Positions 41,863 through 50,838 are shown, counted from the stretch's first letter. The stretch: 64,000 nucleotides of DNA from Pseudomaricurvus sp. HS19 (GCF_009857815.1 NZ_WVVW01000011.1:124001-188000); one strand, 5' to 3'. The notes: a model not told the origin generated them from the letters alone. Numbers and translations are program-made.

Positions 41863-41965
41863 AGGGGCTTCTCTCTCGGTGCTTGTCTGGTGCTGGTGGC
41901 CTGCCCGGGTTTACGGGCCGGAGCCGGAGGCAGCGCAGTATACCCAAATCCGTGGCTGGCTGCTG

Positions 41966-41994
41966 TTGCTGTACCAGTCCGACACTGGTTTAAT
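41966..41994 (+). promoter_or_regulatory. Predicted dinB promoter
   Basis: TTGCTG (41966-41971) and TTTAAT (41989-41994) spaced 17 bp. The -10 lies inside the LexA site, the usual arrangement for SOS repression. Confidence 0.45.
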
Positions 41995-42000
41995 ATACAG
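41985..42000. promoter_or_regulatory. LexA box of dinB
   Basis: CTGGTTTAATATACAG has the CTG-N10-CAG form and matches 12 of 16 positions of the classic LexA consensus. It lies 33 bp upstream of the dinB ATG at 42033. Confidence 0.78.
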
Positions 42001-42032
42001 TATTCGGATTTGGGCAGTGCGCGAGGTGGGTC

Positions 42033-43190
42033 ATGCCGGGGGTGTCAGGTGGTGCGATACCTGGGGTTGTTGAGGGTGGGCGATACCTGTCGTCGACCGC
42101 GATGGCTGAGGCGTCCTGTCGCAAGGTCATCCATATCGATGCTGACTGTTTCTTTGCCGCCATTGAGATGCGCGATGATCCGCGCTTGCGCGACCGCCCG
42201 CTGGCGGTGGGTGGGGATCCCTCCCGACGGGGCGTGATCTCCACCTGTAACTACGAAGCGCGTCAGTTTGGCGTCCGCTCTGCCATGGCGTCTGCCCATG
42301 CCAAACGCCTGTGCCCGGATCTGTTGATTGTGCCGCACAACATGGCGCGCTACCGGGAGGCGTCAGCGGCCATGCGCGATATCTTCTACGACTACACCGA
42401 CCTGGTGGAGCCACTCTCCCTGGATGAAGCTTTTCTCGATGTCTCCGGCAGCGTCCGTTGCCAGGGCAGTGCGACGCGCATGGCTGCCGAAATTCGCCAG
42501 CGCATTGCCAGCCAGCTGGGGATCACAGTGTCGGCGGGGGTGGCGCCCAACAAATTTATCGCCAAGGTGGCCAGTGACTGGAACAAGCCCGATGGCATGA
42601 CCGTGGTGGTGCCGGCCGAGGTTGACGGGTTTGTACGGGCGTTGCCGCTGCGACGCATACCCGGGGTGGGCAAGGTCACTGCCGAACGTCTGCAGCGCAT
42701 GGGGCTGGAAACCTGTGCCGATTTGCGCGACTACAGCCTGTTCGAACTTACCCGGTTGCTGGGGAGTTTTGGGGCCCGCCTCCACGCCCTCAGCCGCGGC
42801 GAAGACAGCCGGCCGGTAAAGCCGTCCCGCACGCGCAAGTCTCTCAGTGTGGAGCACACCTTTGCCCGTGACTTGTCCGGCGTCGACAGCTGTCTCAAGG
42901 CCCTGCCGGAGCTTTTTTTGCAGTTGCGCCAGCGCTTGCAGCGTCTGGGGGATGAGCGGGTAATCAAGGCGTTTATCAAGCTCAAGTTTGACGACTTTAC
43001 CTCTACTACTCTTGAGCGGGTCGGTACCCGGGCGGTGCTGACGGATTATCAGGAAATGCTGGCTGAGGCCTGGCAGCGGGGCGCTCGGCCGGTACGTTTA
43101 CTGGGGTTGGGGGTGCGCTTGCTGGATCGTGAAGGCGAAGAGGGTGTTGCCGGCCAGTTACCGCTTTTCGGAGAGCAGTTGCCCACCTGA
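42033..43190 (+). CDS. dinB: DNA polymerase IV (Y-family, DinB)
   Basis: Error-prone translesion polymerase induced in the SOS response. The catalytic core starts VIHIDADCFFAAIEMRDDP, with the second carboxylate pair in SLDEAFLDV, thumb HhH motif RRIPGVGKVTAERL and the little-finger domain; the C-terminal QLPLF is the beta-clamp-binding motif. ATG 42033 has GAGGT 6 nt upstream and lies just after the promoter, giving 385 residues; the ATG at 42102 (362 residues) fits family length better but has no ribosome-binding site. Confidence 0.93.
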   Translation: MPGVSGGAIPGVVEGGRYLSSTAMAEASCRKVIHIDADCFFAAIEMRDDPRLRDRPLAVGGDPSRRGVISTCNYEARQFGVRSAMASAHAKRLCPDLLIVPHNMARYREASAAMRDIFYDYTDLVEPLSLDEAFLDVSGSVRCQGSATRMAAEIRQRIASQLGITVSAGVAPNKFIAKVASDWNKPDGMTVVVPAEVDGFVRALPLRRIPGVGKVTAERLQRMGLETCADLRDYSLFELTRLLGSFGARLHALSRGEDSRPVKPSRTRKSLSVEHTFARDLSGVDSCLKALPELFLQLRQRLQRLGDERVIKAFIKLKFDDFTSTTLERVGTRAVLTDYQEMLAEAWQRGARPVRLLGLGVRLLDREGEEGVAGQLPLFGEQLPT

Positions 43191-43310
43191 TTGGATGCCC
43201 GTCTGCAGCCCCCACAACTGACCTTGTCTGTCAATGCTGTCTATTTTTTTTCGGCTCACTATAATCCCCCGCCCCAATCGATGCCGTAGTTCAGCAGAGG
43301 TAGTTCAGCT

Positions 43311-44627
43311 TTGATCGTTTTTACCGCCACCAGTGTGCACAGTGAGCAGGTGTATGTAGGCACAGCAAGGGAGAGCGTAGAGGAGGAGTGGGCCAGCCTG
43401 ACCTCCCAGGCAGAGGCCGGCGCCAGCGGAGAGTTTTTTCATTTACTGCGCAACCATGGGGTTGCCGGTTTTACAGTAGAAGTGTGGGCATTTGCCGACA
43501 GCCCGGGCGAGGCCCGCGAGTCGATGCGTGAAGCCCGCGACGAGTTAGGTGCCGAGGCCATCCGGTCCTCGCGCAGTGCAGCAGCCCCTGCCGTCCCCAA
43601 AACCAAAAGCAAATCTTCAGCCGACGCGGTGAAGGCCCTGCTGGCCTCACTGGCGGATGACGATGGCCCGGTTGATGAAGATGCGTTATTTGAAGCCGCA
43701 GACTGGCGCAGCAGTGCGTCAGGGGATGTTGCTGCCGACGCAGGGCAGGCCACTGCGTCGCCGGTTTCGGCCACCCCTGCCGCTACGTCTTCCCAGTCAT
43801 CGGTGGCTTTGGCAGCCGGGACTGCCACCGCAGAAGCGGAGGGGGATGACGAAGAGGCTCGCTTGCAGCAGCGCATCAGCATGATGAAAGAGGCCCAGGC
43901 CAGATTGCTGCAGGAGCGGGAGGCCAGGCGCGGTGGTGGTAACAGCCCTGCGGCGCCAGCGCCGCGGTCGACACCGGAGCGCCTGCCGGACGGGCGCGCC
44001 AGTTCCTCCAGCAAAGAAAAGCGTATCCGCGAGGCCATTGCCGAAGAGCGTGAGCGTCGCGACAACCAGAATCAGCGCCGCACCCAGGAGCAGTACGCCG
44101 AGATGCGTGATGTGCTGGCCCGGATCGAGCTGCGTCGTATTCAGACCCGGCGGGAGAATACAGAAAAGGCCAAGGTGGCCCGTTCGCGCCAGGTGCAGGC
44201 TGATCGCCGCCAGCAGCAGGCGGAGAAAGAGCGTCAGCAGGAGTTGAGACAGAAAGTCCTGGAGGCGTCCAGTCCGGCCGCAGAGACCGAAATCCCGGAG
44301 GTGCAGGGCAGTGCCGCTGACAGGGCCCGCGCCATAGCAAGGGACATTCAGTCCCGGGGTAAGCAGGTTGCGGCTGCCCCTGTGCCTGCAGAGCCAACGA
44401 CACCTGCAGCACCCGGGGCGGAATCTCCGGCGACCGCCAGGCGTGCGGTCAAAGGCGGTTCGGCGGCGCGGGAGAAGCGTATTCGCGAGGCGATTGCGGA
44501 GGAGAAGGCGGCGCGTGAGATGCGCCACAGCCAGCGCCGCGCCGCCGAAGCCGATGAGATGGCCGAAATCCTCGGTCGGCTGGATGAGCGCAGCAAGGCG
44601 GCTGAGAAGTACAAGCGCCGCCTGTAA
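43311..44627 (+). CDS. GIY-YIG-like N-terminal domain with repeated charged helices
   Basis: A 438-residue protein that I do not recognise as a whole. Residues 1-85 resemble a diverged GIY-YIG module (VYVGTARESVEEEWASL, FFHLLRNHGVAGFTVEVWAF), but the expected catalytic Arg is Glu (EEW). Residues 100-230 are Ala/Ser-rich and probably disordered. Residues 233-274 and 384-425 are two copies of a helical repeat with the shared core EKRIREAIAEE. Between them lies a long basic Gln/Arg helix. It starts with TTG (AGAGG 11 nt upstream); TATAAT at 43260-43265 may be its -10. Function unknown; DNA or RNA binding is plausible from the charge. Confidence 0.75.
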   Translation: MIVFTATSVHSEQVYVGTARESVEEEWASLTSQAEAGASGEFFHLLRNHGVAGFTVEVWAFADSPGEARESMREARDELGAEAIRSSRSAAAPAVPKTKSKSSADAVKALLASLADDDGPVDEDALFEAADWRSSASGDVAADAGQATASPVSATPAATSSQSSVALAAGTATAEAEGDDEEARLQQRISMMKEAQARLLQEREARRGGGNSPAAPAPRSTPERLPDGRASSSSKEKRIREAIAEERERRDNQNQRRTQEQYAEMRDVLARIELRRIQTRRENTEKAKVARSRQVQADRRQQQAEKERQQELRQKVLEASSPAAETEIPEVQGSAADRARAIARDIQSRGKQVAAAPVPAEPTTPAAPGAESPATARRAVKGGSAAREKRIREAIAEEKAAREMRHSQRRAAEADEMAEILGRLDERSKAAEKYKRRL

Positions 44628-44658
44628 AGGCGGCTCTGCAGTGCCCTGGCGCCCGGGA

Positions 44659-45003
44659 TTACTTGGCGGTCAGCGGGGTACCTTCAAAGCTCACACCGTC
44701 CCAGCCGCTGTGCATGAAATTGCGGATGTTCTGGTGATCGCTGCCGTCGGGATTCTGCAGCACGTCTACCCGGTAGTAATCACCAAAGCAGTGCAGGGTC
44801 TCGGCCGGTGTCAGCCCCTGCAGCCCGGCGAATGCCAGCAGCTTGCAGGATCCCTGGTTCTGGTCGGCGCTGTTGTGCAGTGAGCCGTTGCGGAAGGCGG
44901 TGGGCTGGATGTTGTAGTTGGCGTCGACGGTGGCCATGGTGTCGGCAAACTGGACGCTCTCCGGGCTCTGTTGCAGCTTGTTCAAAAAATCATCAATTTT
45001 CAT
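44659..45003 (-). CDS. HopJ-family protein
   Basis: A 114-residue protein matching the family annotated as HopJ type III effector, which is widespread in free-living bacteria, so the effector name is probably misleading. Visible family segments are ATVDANYNIQPTAFRNG, NSADQNQGSCKLLAFAG and CFGDYYRVDVLQNPDG SDHQNIRNFM. No secretion signal is visible. Convergent with the GIY-YIG-like gene. Function unknown. Confidence 0.85.
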   Translation of the reverse strand: MKIDDFLNKLQQSPESVQFADTMATVDANYNIQPTAFRNGSLHNSADQNQGSCKLLAFAGLQGLTPAETLHCFGDYYRVDVLQNPDGSDHQNIRNFMHSGWDGVSFEGTPLTAK

Positions 45004-45232
45004 TTGGTGTTACCTTGAGTGACAGCGTTATGGGTAAAAATGATACCCGTACAGACAAAAATGGGACGCAAGCTTAACAAACACCACGAAGGCCTTGCGA
45101 GTGTTAGTCACTGGCTGAGAGAGCTGATAAGATTGCCCGCCTGAGTGAAACTGCCAGCCGGAATCCGGGGGCAGCCCTGATGATAAAAGACACGATCGGC
45201 CTGCAGGCCGGCAAAGCGGAAGAGGTTCTACA

Positions 45233-45652
45233 GTGAGACGTAAGAAAGGTCATCTGGTTGAAGAGGACAACAGCGAAATCGATCTGACTCCTATGCTCGA
45301 CGTTGTGTTCATCATGCTGATTTTCTTCATTGTGACGGCATCCTTTGTCAAGGAGAGCACCATCGACGTCAACTTGCCGGAAAATCAGGAGAAGCAGCAG
45401 GCGCAGAGCAATGACAACAGTGCAATTGTGGTCATGGTGAATGCCAGCGATGAGATCTGGATGGAAGAGCGCCGCATTGATGTGCGCGCCGTGCGTGCCA
45501 ACATCGAGCGCATTCACGCCGAGCGTCCCAAGGCGCCGGTAGTGGTTAAGGCCGATGGCGCTGCCAGTGCAAAAATGTTTGTGGCGATCGCCGATGCCGC
45601 CCGTGAGGCCAAGGTCTATGACGTATCGCTGATCCCGCCGGAAGAGAAGTAA
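45233..45652 (+). CDS. exbD: ExbD/TolR-family biopolymer transport protein
   Basis: Proton-channel partner of ExbB that energises TonB-type systems. The 139 residues have one N-terminal membrane helix with the essential Asp (LTPMLDVVFIMLIFFIV) and a periplasmic domain ending DVSLIPPEEK. GTG start with AGAGG upstream. No exbB or tonB gene is adjacent; the nearest TonB-domain protein is 5 kb away, so its partners must be elsewhere. Followed by a perfect terminator. Confidence 0.92.
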   Translation: MRRKKGHLVEEDNSEIDLTPMLDVVFIMLIFFIVTASFVKESTIDVNLPENQEKQQAQSNDNSAIVVMVNASDEIWMEERRIDVRAVRANIERIHAERPKAPVVVKADGAASAKMFVAIADAAREAKVYDVSLIPPEEK

Positions 45653-45666
45653 ATTCCCTGCCGACA

Positions 45667-45710
45667 GCGGACACAAAAAAACCACCTGCGGGTGGTTTTT
45701 TTGTGTCCGC
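45667..45710. terminator. Perfect 20-bp-stem bidirectional terminator
   Basis: A 20-bp perfect inverted repeat (left arm 45667-45686, right arm 45691-45710) with a TGCG loop. The arms hold seven A and seven T, so the structure can terminate exbD on one strand and the YbaK-like gene on the other. Confidence 0.88.
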
Positions 45711-45720
45711 GATTTATGGC

Positions 45721-46218
45721 TCAGTTACGGCGCAGTCGGCGGCTGCTTTTGGCGCAGCTGATGGTGTCGTGCAGGCTGCTGGCCATCAGTCGCTGGAAGT
45801 CCGTGCCGGAGAGGTGCACCAGATGCTGGTGGTCGCCGGCCTCCAGCCATAACTCTGCCGGATCGCTGAGGCGGTCATCCCAGATGACGTTCAAGCCGTA
45901 GGCCTGGCCGCAGGAGGGTATGGCGCCCTGCCGGCAATCAAAGAAGATGGAGTCCAGCTCGTCCTCATCCGCCAACTCCAGGTGGCGATCAAGGATTTCG
46001 TTGAGGGTGTGCCTCAGTACCCGGTGGTTGGCTGGTACCACCGCCATGGTGTAGTGCAGGTCTTCATCGCGAAAGACCACGGCCTTGGCCAGGCAGTGGC
46101 TGGGAATGGCGGCGCAGAGTGCGGTATTGAAAGCCCCTTCACTGTAGTGGTGGGGCGTCAGGTCGAATGCGATGTTACAGGTCTTGAGGTATTGCTCCAG
46201 GGTTAACGCTACGCCCAT
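45721..46218 (-). CDS. YbaK/EbsC-type aminoacyl-tRNA deacylase
   Basis: A 165-residue single-domain protein of the YbaK/ProX superfamily, whose members hydrolyse mischarged tRNAs such as Cys- or Ala-tRNA-Pro. Features are the N-terminal YLKTCNIAFDLTPHHYS, the Lys strand LAKAVVFRDEDLHYTMAVVPA and IPSCGQAYGLNVIWDD. The tRNA specificity cannot be told from sequence. A C-terminal basic tail (KSSRRLRRN) is unusual but short. Confidence 0.82.
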   Translation of the reverse strand: MGVALTLEQYLKTCNIAFDLTPHHYSEGAFNTALCAAIPSHCLAKAVVFRDEDLHYTMAVVPANHRVLRHTLNEILDRHLELADEDELDSIFFDCRQGAIPSCGQAYGLNVIWDDRLSDPAELWLEAGDHQHLVHLSGTDFQRLMASSLHDTISCAKSSRRLRRN

Positions 46219-46400
46219 AACCGACCTCCCGAGACGTTCGTCAGCAACTGGCCGTGCATCGTCTTGCCTATGCGCGGCTGGTGTTCAGCACCGGAGGTGG
46301 CGGCAGTAAACCTGTAGCTGTCCTCTGCGGTTTGCGCTCCACCGGGCAGCCTTGCACTTCAAGTATATGCACAAACCGCTGCGACTGCGTAGCAGTGGGA

Positions 46401-46976
46401 TCAGTTGATGTATTCGAACGCCTTGACCACTTTCTGTACGCCACCGATATTGCTGACCACACTGGCCGCCTTGGCGGCTTCAGTCTGTGACAGGAGGCCC
46501 ATCAGGTAGACCACGCCATCTTCCGACACCACCTTGATGCGGCCGCTGTCGATGTCCTTGTGGCCGATCAGCGTGCTTTTGACCTTGGTGGTCAGCCAGC
46601 TGTCGTTGGCGCGGGCGAGAAGGGAGGTGGTGCCCTGAACCTGAATCTCATTGAAGACCTGGCGCACACCGTGGATGCGCTTGGCGGTGTCGCCGGCCAG
46701 TGTGCGCAAGTCGTGGCGCGGTACCTGGCCGGTGAGCAGGAGAATACCGTTAAAGGCCACGACGTTGATGTGGGAGTTGTCCAGCACCTCATCCGCTTTG
46801 CGGATATTTACCGCCGCGGCAATTTCCAGCTGCTGATCATCAATCAGGGCACCGAGTGTGCGTTTGCCGGGGTTGAACTGCACCGGACGCTCGGTGGTGG
46901 CGTCGACCACTGACGTGCAGCCAATCACAGCGGTGATCAGGCTTATCAGTGTGCCGTATTGCAGGGTTTTCAGCAT
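46401..46976 (-). CDS. dolP: BON-domain outer-membrane lipoprotein DolP (YraP)
   Basis: Outer-membrane lipoprotein that supports envelope integrity and localises to the division site in E. coli. The 191 residues have a lipoprotein signal peptide (lipobox VIGC, Cys20) and two BON domains (about 48-115 and 125-191) with INVVAFNGILLLTGQVP and IKVVSEDGVVYLMGLLS. It overlaps diaA by 7 nt; the order lpoA-yraN-diaA-dolP is as in E. coli. Confidence 0.93.
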   Translation of the reverse strand: MLKTLQYGTLISLITAVIGCTSVVDATTERPVQFNPGKRTLGALIDDQQLEIAAAVNIRKADEVLDNSHINVVAFNGILLLTGQVPRHDLRTLAGDTAKRIHGVRQVFNEIQVQGTTSLLARANDSWLTTKVKSTLIGHKDIDSGRIKVVSEDGVVYLMGLLSQTEAAKAASVVSNIGGVQKVVKAFEYIN

Positions 46977-47560
46977 TCTTCTCCTCCGAATAACTGCTGA
47001 TCGACAAGATCGCAGAGACAGAAAATACTCAACAGGTGTATTTCGTGCAGGCGCACAGTGTCGTAAACCGGCACCCGCAGTTCCAGATCATGGGCGTCCA
47101 GTACCGATGCCATGTTGCCGCCGTCCGGACCGGCCAGGGCGATCACGTTCATGTCGCGTTCGTGTGCGGCGGCGACGGCCTGCACCAGGTTGTTGGGGTT
47201 GCCGGTGGTGGAGATCAGTACCAGTACATCACCGGGATGGCCCAGGGCGCGAACCTGGCGGGCGTAAATTTCATTGAAGCTGATGTCACAGGCGATGGCG
47301 GTCTGGGTGGTAACGTCCATGCCCAGGGTCATGGCAGGAAGGCCAGGGCGTTCACGCTCAAAGCGGTTGCAGAGGCTGGCGCTGAGAATCTGCGCATTGG
47401 CGGCGCTGATACCGTTGCCGGCCACCAGTATACGGCCTTCGTTGACCAGGCAGTGCACCAGCATTTCACTGGCTTCACACAGCAGTGGCGCCAGGTACTC
47501 GCCGGCCTGCATCTTGGCCTCAATGCTCTCGTGAAAAAGCGTAATTATGCGTTGTTCCAT
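46970..47560 (-). CDS. diaA: SIS-domain protein DiaA (GmhA-like)
   Basis: In E. coli DiaA binds DnaA and promotes timely initiation at oriC. The 196 residues form a single SIS domain (EGRILVAGNGISAANAQILSA, HPGDVLVLISTTGNPNNLVQAV) of the phosphoheptose-isomerase fold. The neighbour genes yraN and dolP support DiaA over GmhA, but the two cannot be separated with certainty by eye. Confidence 0.88.
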   Translation of the reverse strand: MEQRIITLFHESIEAKMQAGEYLAPLLCEASEMLVHCLVNEGRILVAGNGISAANAQILSASLCNRFERERPGLPAMTLGMDVTTQTAIACDISFNEIYARQVRALGHPGDVLVLISTTGNPNNLVQAVAAAHERDMNVIALAGPDGGNMASVLDAHDLELRVPVYDTVRLHEIHLLSIFCLCDLVDQQLFGGEEC

Positions 47561-47593
47561 AGTGTCCCGTTCAAGCCGTGGTTTGTGGCTGTC

Positions 47594-47980
47594 TTACTCT
47601 GCGCCGAAGGCGTTCCGGATCCACTCCAGCGGCTGTTGTTGGTGTACTGCCACCACGTCAAAACGACAGGGCGGATCGTCGCTGCCATTGTGCAGCAGGT
47701 AATACTGAGCTGCCCGCACCAATTTGCGCTGCTTGGCGGCTGTCACTGTCTCCTGTGCCAGGCCATAGCCGGCGTGCTTGCGATAGCGGACTTCGATAAA
47801 GACCAGTTGCTCGCCGTCGCGCATGATGAGATCAATCTCACCCAACTTGCACCAGAAGTTGCGCTGCAACAGGGTTAGTCCCTGCTGCAGCAGAAATTGT
47901 TCCGCTGCCTGTTCATGCTCTGCACCGGTGCGCTGTCGCGGACTGCGCAGTTTACTCCCGGATCCCGGTTTGCCGAACAT
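47594..47980 (-). CDS. yraN: UPF0102 endonuclease-fold protein YraN
   Basis: A 128-residue protein of the YraN family with a restriction-endonuclease-like core: GAEHEQAAEQFLLQQGLTLL, KLGEIDLIMRDGEQLVFIEVRYR (the acid-ExK-like motif reads EVR) and KQRKLVRAAQYYL. Physiological role unknown. The Met of MFGKPGSGSK has a GGAGG site; the ORF extension to 48079 overlaps lpoA. Confidence 0.9.
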   Translation of the reverse strand: MFGKPGSGSKLRSPRQRTGAEHEQAAEQFLLQQGLTLLQRNFWCKLGEIDLIMRDGEQLVFIEVRYRKHAGYGLAQETVTAAKQRKLVRAAQYYLLHNGSDDPPCRFDVVAVHQQQPLEWIRNAFGAE

Positions 47981-48023
47981 GGGTGCCTCCTTGCGCTGCT
48001 GTCCGGTTGAGGTGGTAGCGGTG

Positions 48024-49892
48024 TCAGCTGCCGGGCTGGCTGTCGCTGACAACCCGGGGTAGCGAGCGGGCACTGCCACCTTTCATGGTGGCCCACACCT
48101 GCTCACGTTCAATCAGCCCCTTGTCGTTCATGCTGAGTGCGCCGGTAAGTCCGTGCAGTCGCAGATAGGGAGTGACCTGCAGCTGTTTCAGCCTGGGGTA
48201 GATCTGAAAACTGTCGGCGCCCAGGGCGTAGAGTTTCTCGAATGAGCCGGAGGAGCCGGCTTCCCGCAGAATGCTTTTGCGCACGGCATCTTCGCTGTCA
48301 AAAAACCACGGCAAGGTAGAGAAGCGGATGCCGTCCATGTCGCGATCCAGTTTGGGGTCGTTGCTGCCGGTATAAATGTGGCTGCTGGCATACACCGGCA
48401 GGTCACTGGCGTAGTGGAAGGCCAGGGTTGGCTTTACCTGGCGCGCCTGGTCCGGCGTGGCTACCAGATAGAGAAAGTCGGCGTCCTGGCGGCGGCGGGG
48501 CTCAAATTCGAAACTGCGTCCGATCTGTGCTCGCAGGTCCCGGGCGCGTTTCTGGCTGTTATCGATCTGCAGGGCGCTGCGGATGACGTTGGAGTAGTCG
48601 CCGCTGCCGGCAAAGCTGCTGCGGTTCAGCACTTTGCCGCCGAGGGCTTCCCAGGCGTTGCGGAAGGCGTCGGCGCTGCGGGTGGACCAGCTGCTGTCGT
48701 TGGTCAGGATCAGGGCGTAGCGGTGGCCTTCAATCCACGCACGCTGCGCGGTCTGGCTGGCTTCGTCTTCGGTAGAGAGCCCGAACTGGAACAGGTTGTC
48801 GGTAGTCTCGGCGCTCTGGTCGCTGTAGTTCACGGCCAGGGTCGGTACCGGCAGATCTTTCTGCTGGCTCAGCAGGTTGACCATCTGCTTGTCCAGTGGG
48901 CCAATGATCAGCTCGGCGCCATCGGCAACGGCGCGATTGTACTGGCTGTAGATGTCACCCTTGGCGCTGTCGTAGAAGCGTACGTCGGGCACTCTGGCGC
49001 CGTTCTGGCGGGCGTTGAAATAAGCGGCCATAAAGCCGTCGCGCACAGCGCGTCCGGCCCTTGCCAGGCTCCCTTGTTGAGGAAGCAACAGGGCCACCTG
49101 CCTGGGTTGCTCGTTAACCAGTTGTTGCAGCAGTTGCAGGTCGGCGGGCAGGTTAAAGCTGGCGGGGTGTTCCGGCCAGCGTGCAATCCAGCGGTTTACC
49201 TGTTGCAATTGCTGTTGCAGGTCACTGGGATTGTGCTTGCTGATGGCGGCCAGTTCATACCAGCCCTGCAGCTCATTTTTGGCGGTTTGTTTGGCCTGCT
49301 TCCGGCGCAGGTCAATCTCCGCTTCATCCATGGTCATCAGCGACTGCCACAGCGCTTCCTGGTTGGCGCGGAGCATCTCCGGATCCTGCAGCAGCGATTG
49401 CAGTAACAGTCGTTCCTGGATGCTGGCGGCGGTCTCGCCCAGGGTGCTGAACAACGTCGCCCGTCGCTCCCGCAGAGGTATCTCCTGCTCGGCCGGCAAC
49501 CGCTGCCACTGTTGATTGAGGCGGGGGTTGGTTAGAATGCGCTGGGCCAGAAAATAGGACTGCTCAGCGAGGGCTGTGTCACTGTAGATCAGTGTATAGA
49601 GGACGAAATCGTCGTTGCTCAGCTGGTCGGGGTCGAGCGGAGTGAGCAGGTTGTGCGCCTTGTGCAATTCGCCGTTGGCGTGCATGGCGGCTGCGGCTTG
49701 CAACAGGAAGTGCTCCCGCTGGGGGGAAGCAGCGCTCTGCGCCTGGGTGAGCATCTGGCGGATTTCCGCTTGTGTAAAGTGCTGTGCCTGCCCGCTGCTG
49801 TTGTCCGTCGGTTGGGGAGAGCTGCACCCATACAGCACGAGTCCAATCAGGCCGGCTGCAGCGAGGCGGCCTGACTTGCGAAGAAGGGTCAT
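48024..49892 (-). CDS. lpoA: Penicillin-binding protein activator LpoA (LppC)
   Basis: Outer-membrane lipoprotein that activates the peptidoglycan synthase PBP1a through the sacculus. The 622 residues have a lipoprotein signal peptide (lipobox LYGC, Cys23), an N-terminal helical TPR-like domain (about 35-260) and a C-terminal periplasmic-binding-protein-like domain (about 268-610, RQVALLLPQQGSLARAGRAV). Length is close to the family. It heads the lpoA-yraN-diaA-dolP run and is divergent from rsmI. Confidence 0.93.
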   Translation of the reverse strand: MTLLRKSGRLAAAGLIGLVLYGCSSPQPTDNSSGQAQHFTQAEIRQMLTQAQSAASPQREHFLLQAAAAMHANGELHKAHNLLTPLDPDQLSNDDFVLYTLIYSDTALAEQSYFLAQRILTNPRLNQQWQRLPAEQEIPLRERRATLFSTLGETAASIQERLLLQSLLQDPEMLRANQEALWQSLMTMDEAEIDLRRKQAKQTAKNELQGWYELAAISKHNPSDLQQQLQQVNRWIARWPEHPASFNLPADLQLLQQLVNEQPRQVALLLPQQGSLARAGRAVRDGFMAAYFNARQNGARVPDVRFYDSAKGDIYSQYNRAVADGAELIIGPLDKQMVNLLSQQKDLPVPTLAVNYSDQSAETTDNLFQFGLSTEDEASQTAQRAWIEGHRYALILTNDSSWSTRSADAFRNAWEALGGKVLNRSSFAGSGDYSNVIRSALQIDNSQKRARDLRAQIGRSFEFEPRRRQDADFLYLVATPDQARQVKPTLAFHYASDLPVYASSHIYTGSNDPKLDRDMDGIRFSTLPWFFDSEDAVRKSILREAGSSGSFEKLYALGADSFQIYPRLKQLQVTPYLRLHGLTGALSMNDKGLIEREQVWATMKGGSARSLPRVVSDSQPGS

Positions 49893-49956
49893 AGGGTTTC
49901 ACTCCCGGGAATCCGAAGCTCAAAGCAACATTTATTGACTGTAAAGAGAATCTACC

Positions 49957-50817
49957 ATGACGGAGACCGTATCCGCACCGAACCAGTCTGCACTTTATGT
50001 GGTGGCGACACCCATTGGTAATTTGGGCGATATGGTACCGCGAGCGATTGAGACACTTCAAACGGTGGATGTCATCGCCGCGGAAGATACCCGGCACAGT
50101 GCGCGACTTCTGTCGCACTTTGGTATTCAGACGCCGCTGCTGGCCTATCACGATCACAGTGATGGCCGTCAGGTGCAGGCACTGGTTGCTCGTTTATTGA
50201 GCGGCGAGTCGGTGGCGTTGATCTCTGATGCCGGCACGCCACTGGTGTCCGACCCGGGGTACCGGCTGGTGCGGCGGGCGCGGGAAGCCGGGGTTCGCGT
50301 TGTACCGGTACCGGGTGCCTGTGCGCTGGTGGCGGCTCTCAGTGCCTCCGGGCTGCCTTCGGACCGCTTCAGTTTTGAGGGCTTTCTGCCGCCCAAAAGC
50401 GGGCAGCGACAGAACCGGCTGCAAACGCTGGTGGCCGAGACCCGCACCCTGATTTTCTACGAGGCGCCGCATCGGATTGAAGAGTGCCTGGCTGATATGG
50501 CGCTGGCGTTCGGCGCTGAACGGGAGGCGGTGCTGGCGCGGGAGCTGACCAAAACCTTTGAGACCATTGTGGGTGGTTCGCTGCAGTCACTGTGCGAGTT
50601 TGTGGCTGCAGATCCCAACCAGCGGCGCGGTGAGATGGTGCTGATGGTGCGCGGACGGGAGGCGGATGCCGGCGAGGGTCTGGATGAAGATGCCCGCCGC
50701 ATTATGACCATCCTGCTGGCAGAACTGTCGGTCAAACAGGCCAGTCAGCTGGCGGCGGAGATTACCGGAGTGCGCAAAAAGCTGCTCTACCAGTGGGCGC
50801 TGGAGCAGCAGCCTTAA
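49957..50817 (+). CDS. rsmI: 16S rRNA 2'-O-ribose C1402 methyltransferase RsmI
   Basis: Methylates C1402 of 16S rRNA at the P-site. The 286 residues have the tetrapyrrole-methylase fold: LYVVATPIGNLGDMVPRAIE, AAEDTRHSARLL, the SAM-binding GTPLVSDPGYRLVRRA and YEAPHRIEECL. Divergent from lpoA, the conserved arrangement. Confidence 0.96.
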   Translation: MTETVSAPNQSALYVVATPIGNLGDMVPRAIETLQTVDVIAAEDTRHSARLLSHFGIQTPLLAYHDHSDGRQVQALVARLLSGESVALISDAGTPLVSDPGYRLVRRAREAGVRVVPVPGACALVAALSASGLPSDRFSFEGFLPPKSGQRQNRLQTLVAETRTLIFYEAPHRIEECLADMALAFGAEREAVLARELTKTFETIVGGSLQSLCEFVAADPNQRRGEMVLMVRGREADAGEGLDEDARRIMTILLAELSVKQASQLAAEITGVRKKLLYQWALEQQP

Positions 50818-50838
50818 TAGCACGCCGGTGGCAGCGAG

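Noticed and set aside
44617-44634. GCCGCC/GGCGGC hairpin over the stop codon of the GIY-YIG-like gene as a terminator
   Set aside because: Only 6 bp, includes coding sequence and has no T-run.
44659-45003. HopJ-family gene as evidence of a type III secretion system
   Set aside because: The family is widespread in non-pathogens and no secretion genes are present.
45199-45210. GGCCTGCAGGCC palindrome upstream of exbD as an operator
   Set aside because: A 12-bp GC-rich palindrome is expected by chance often in this genome and it lacks promoter context.
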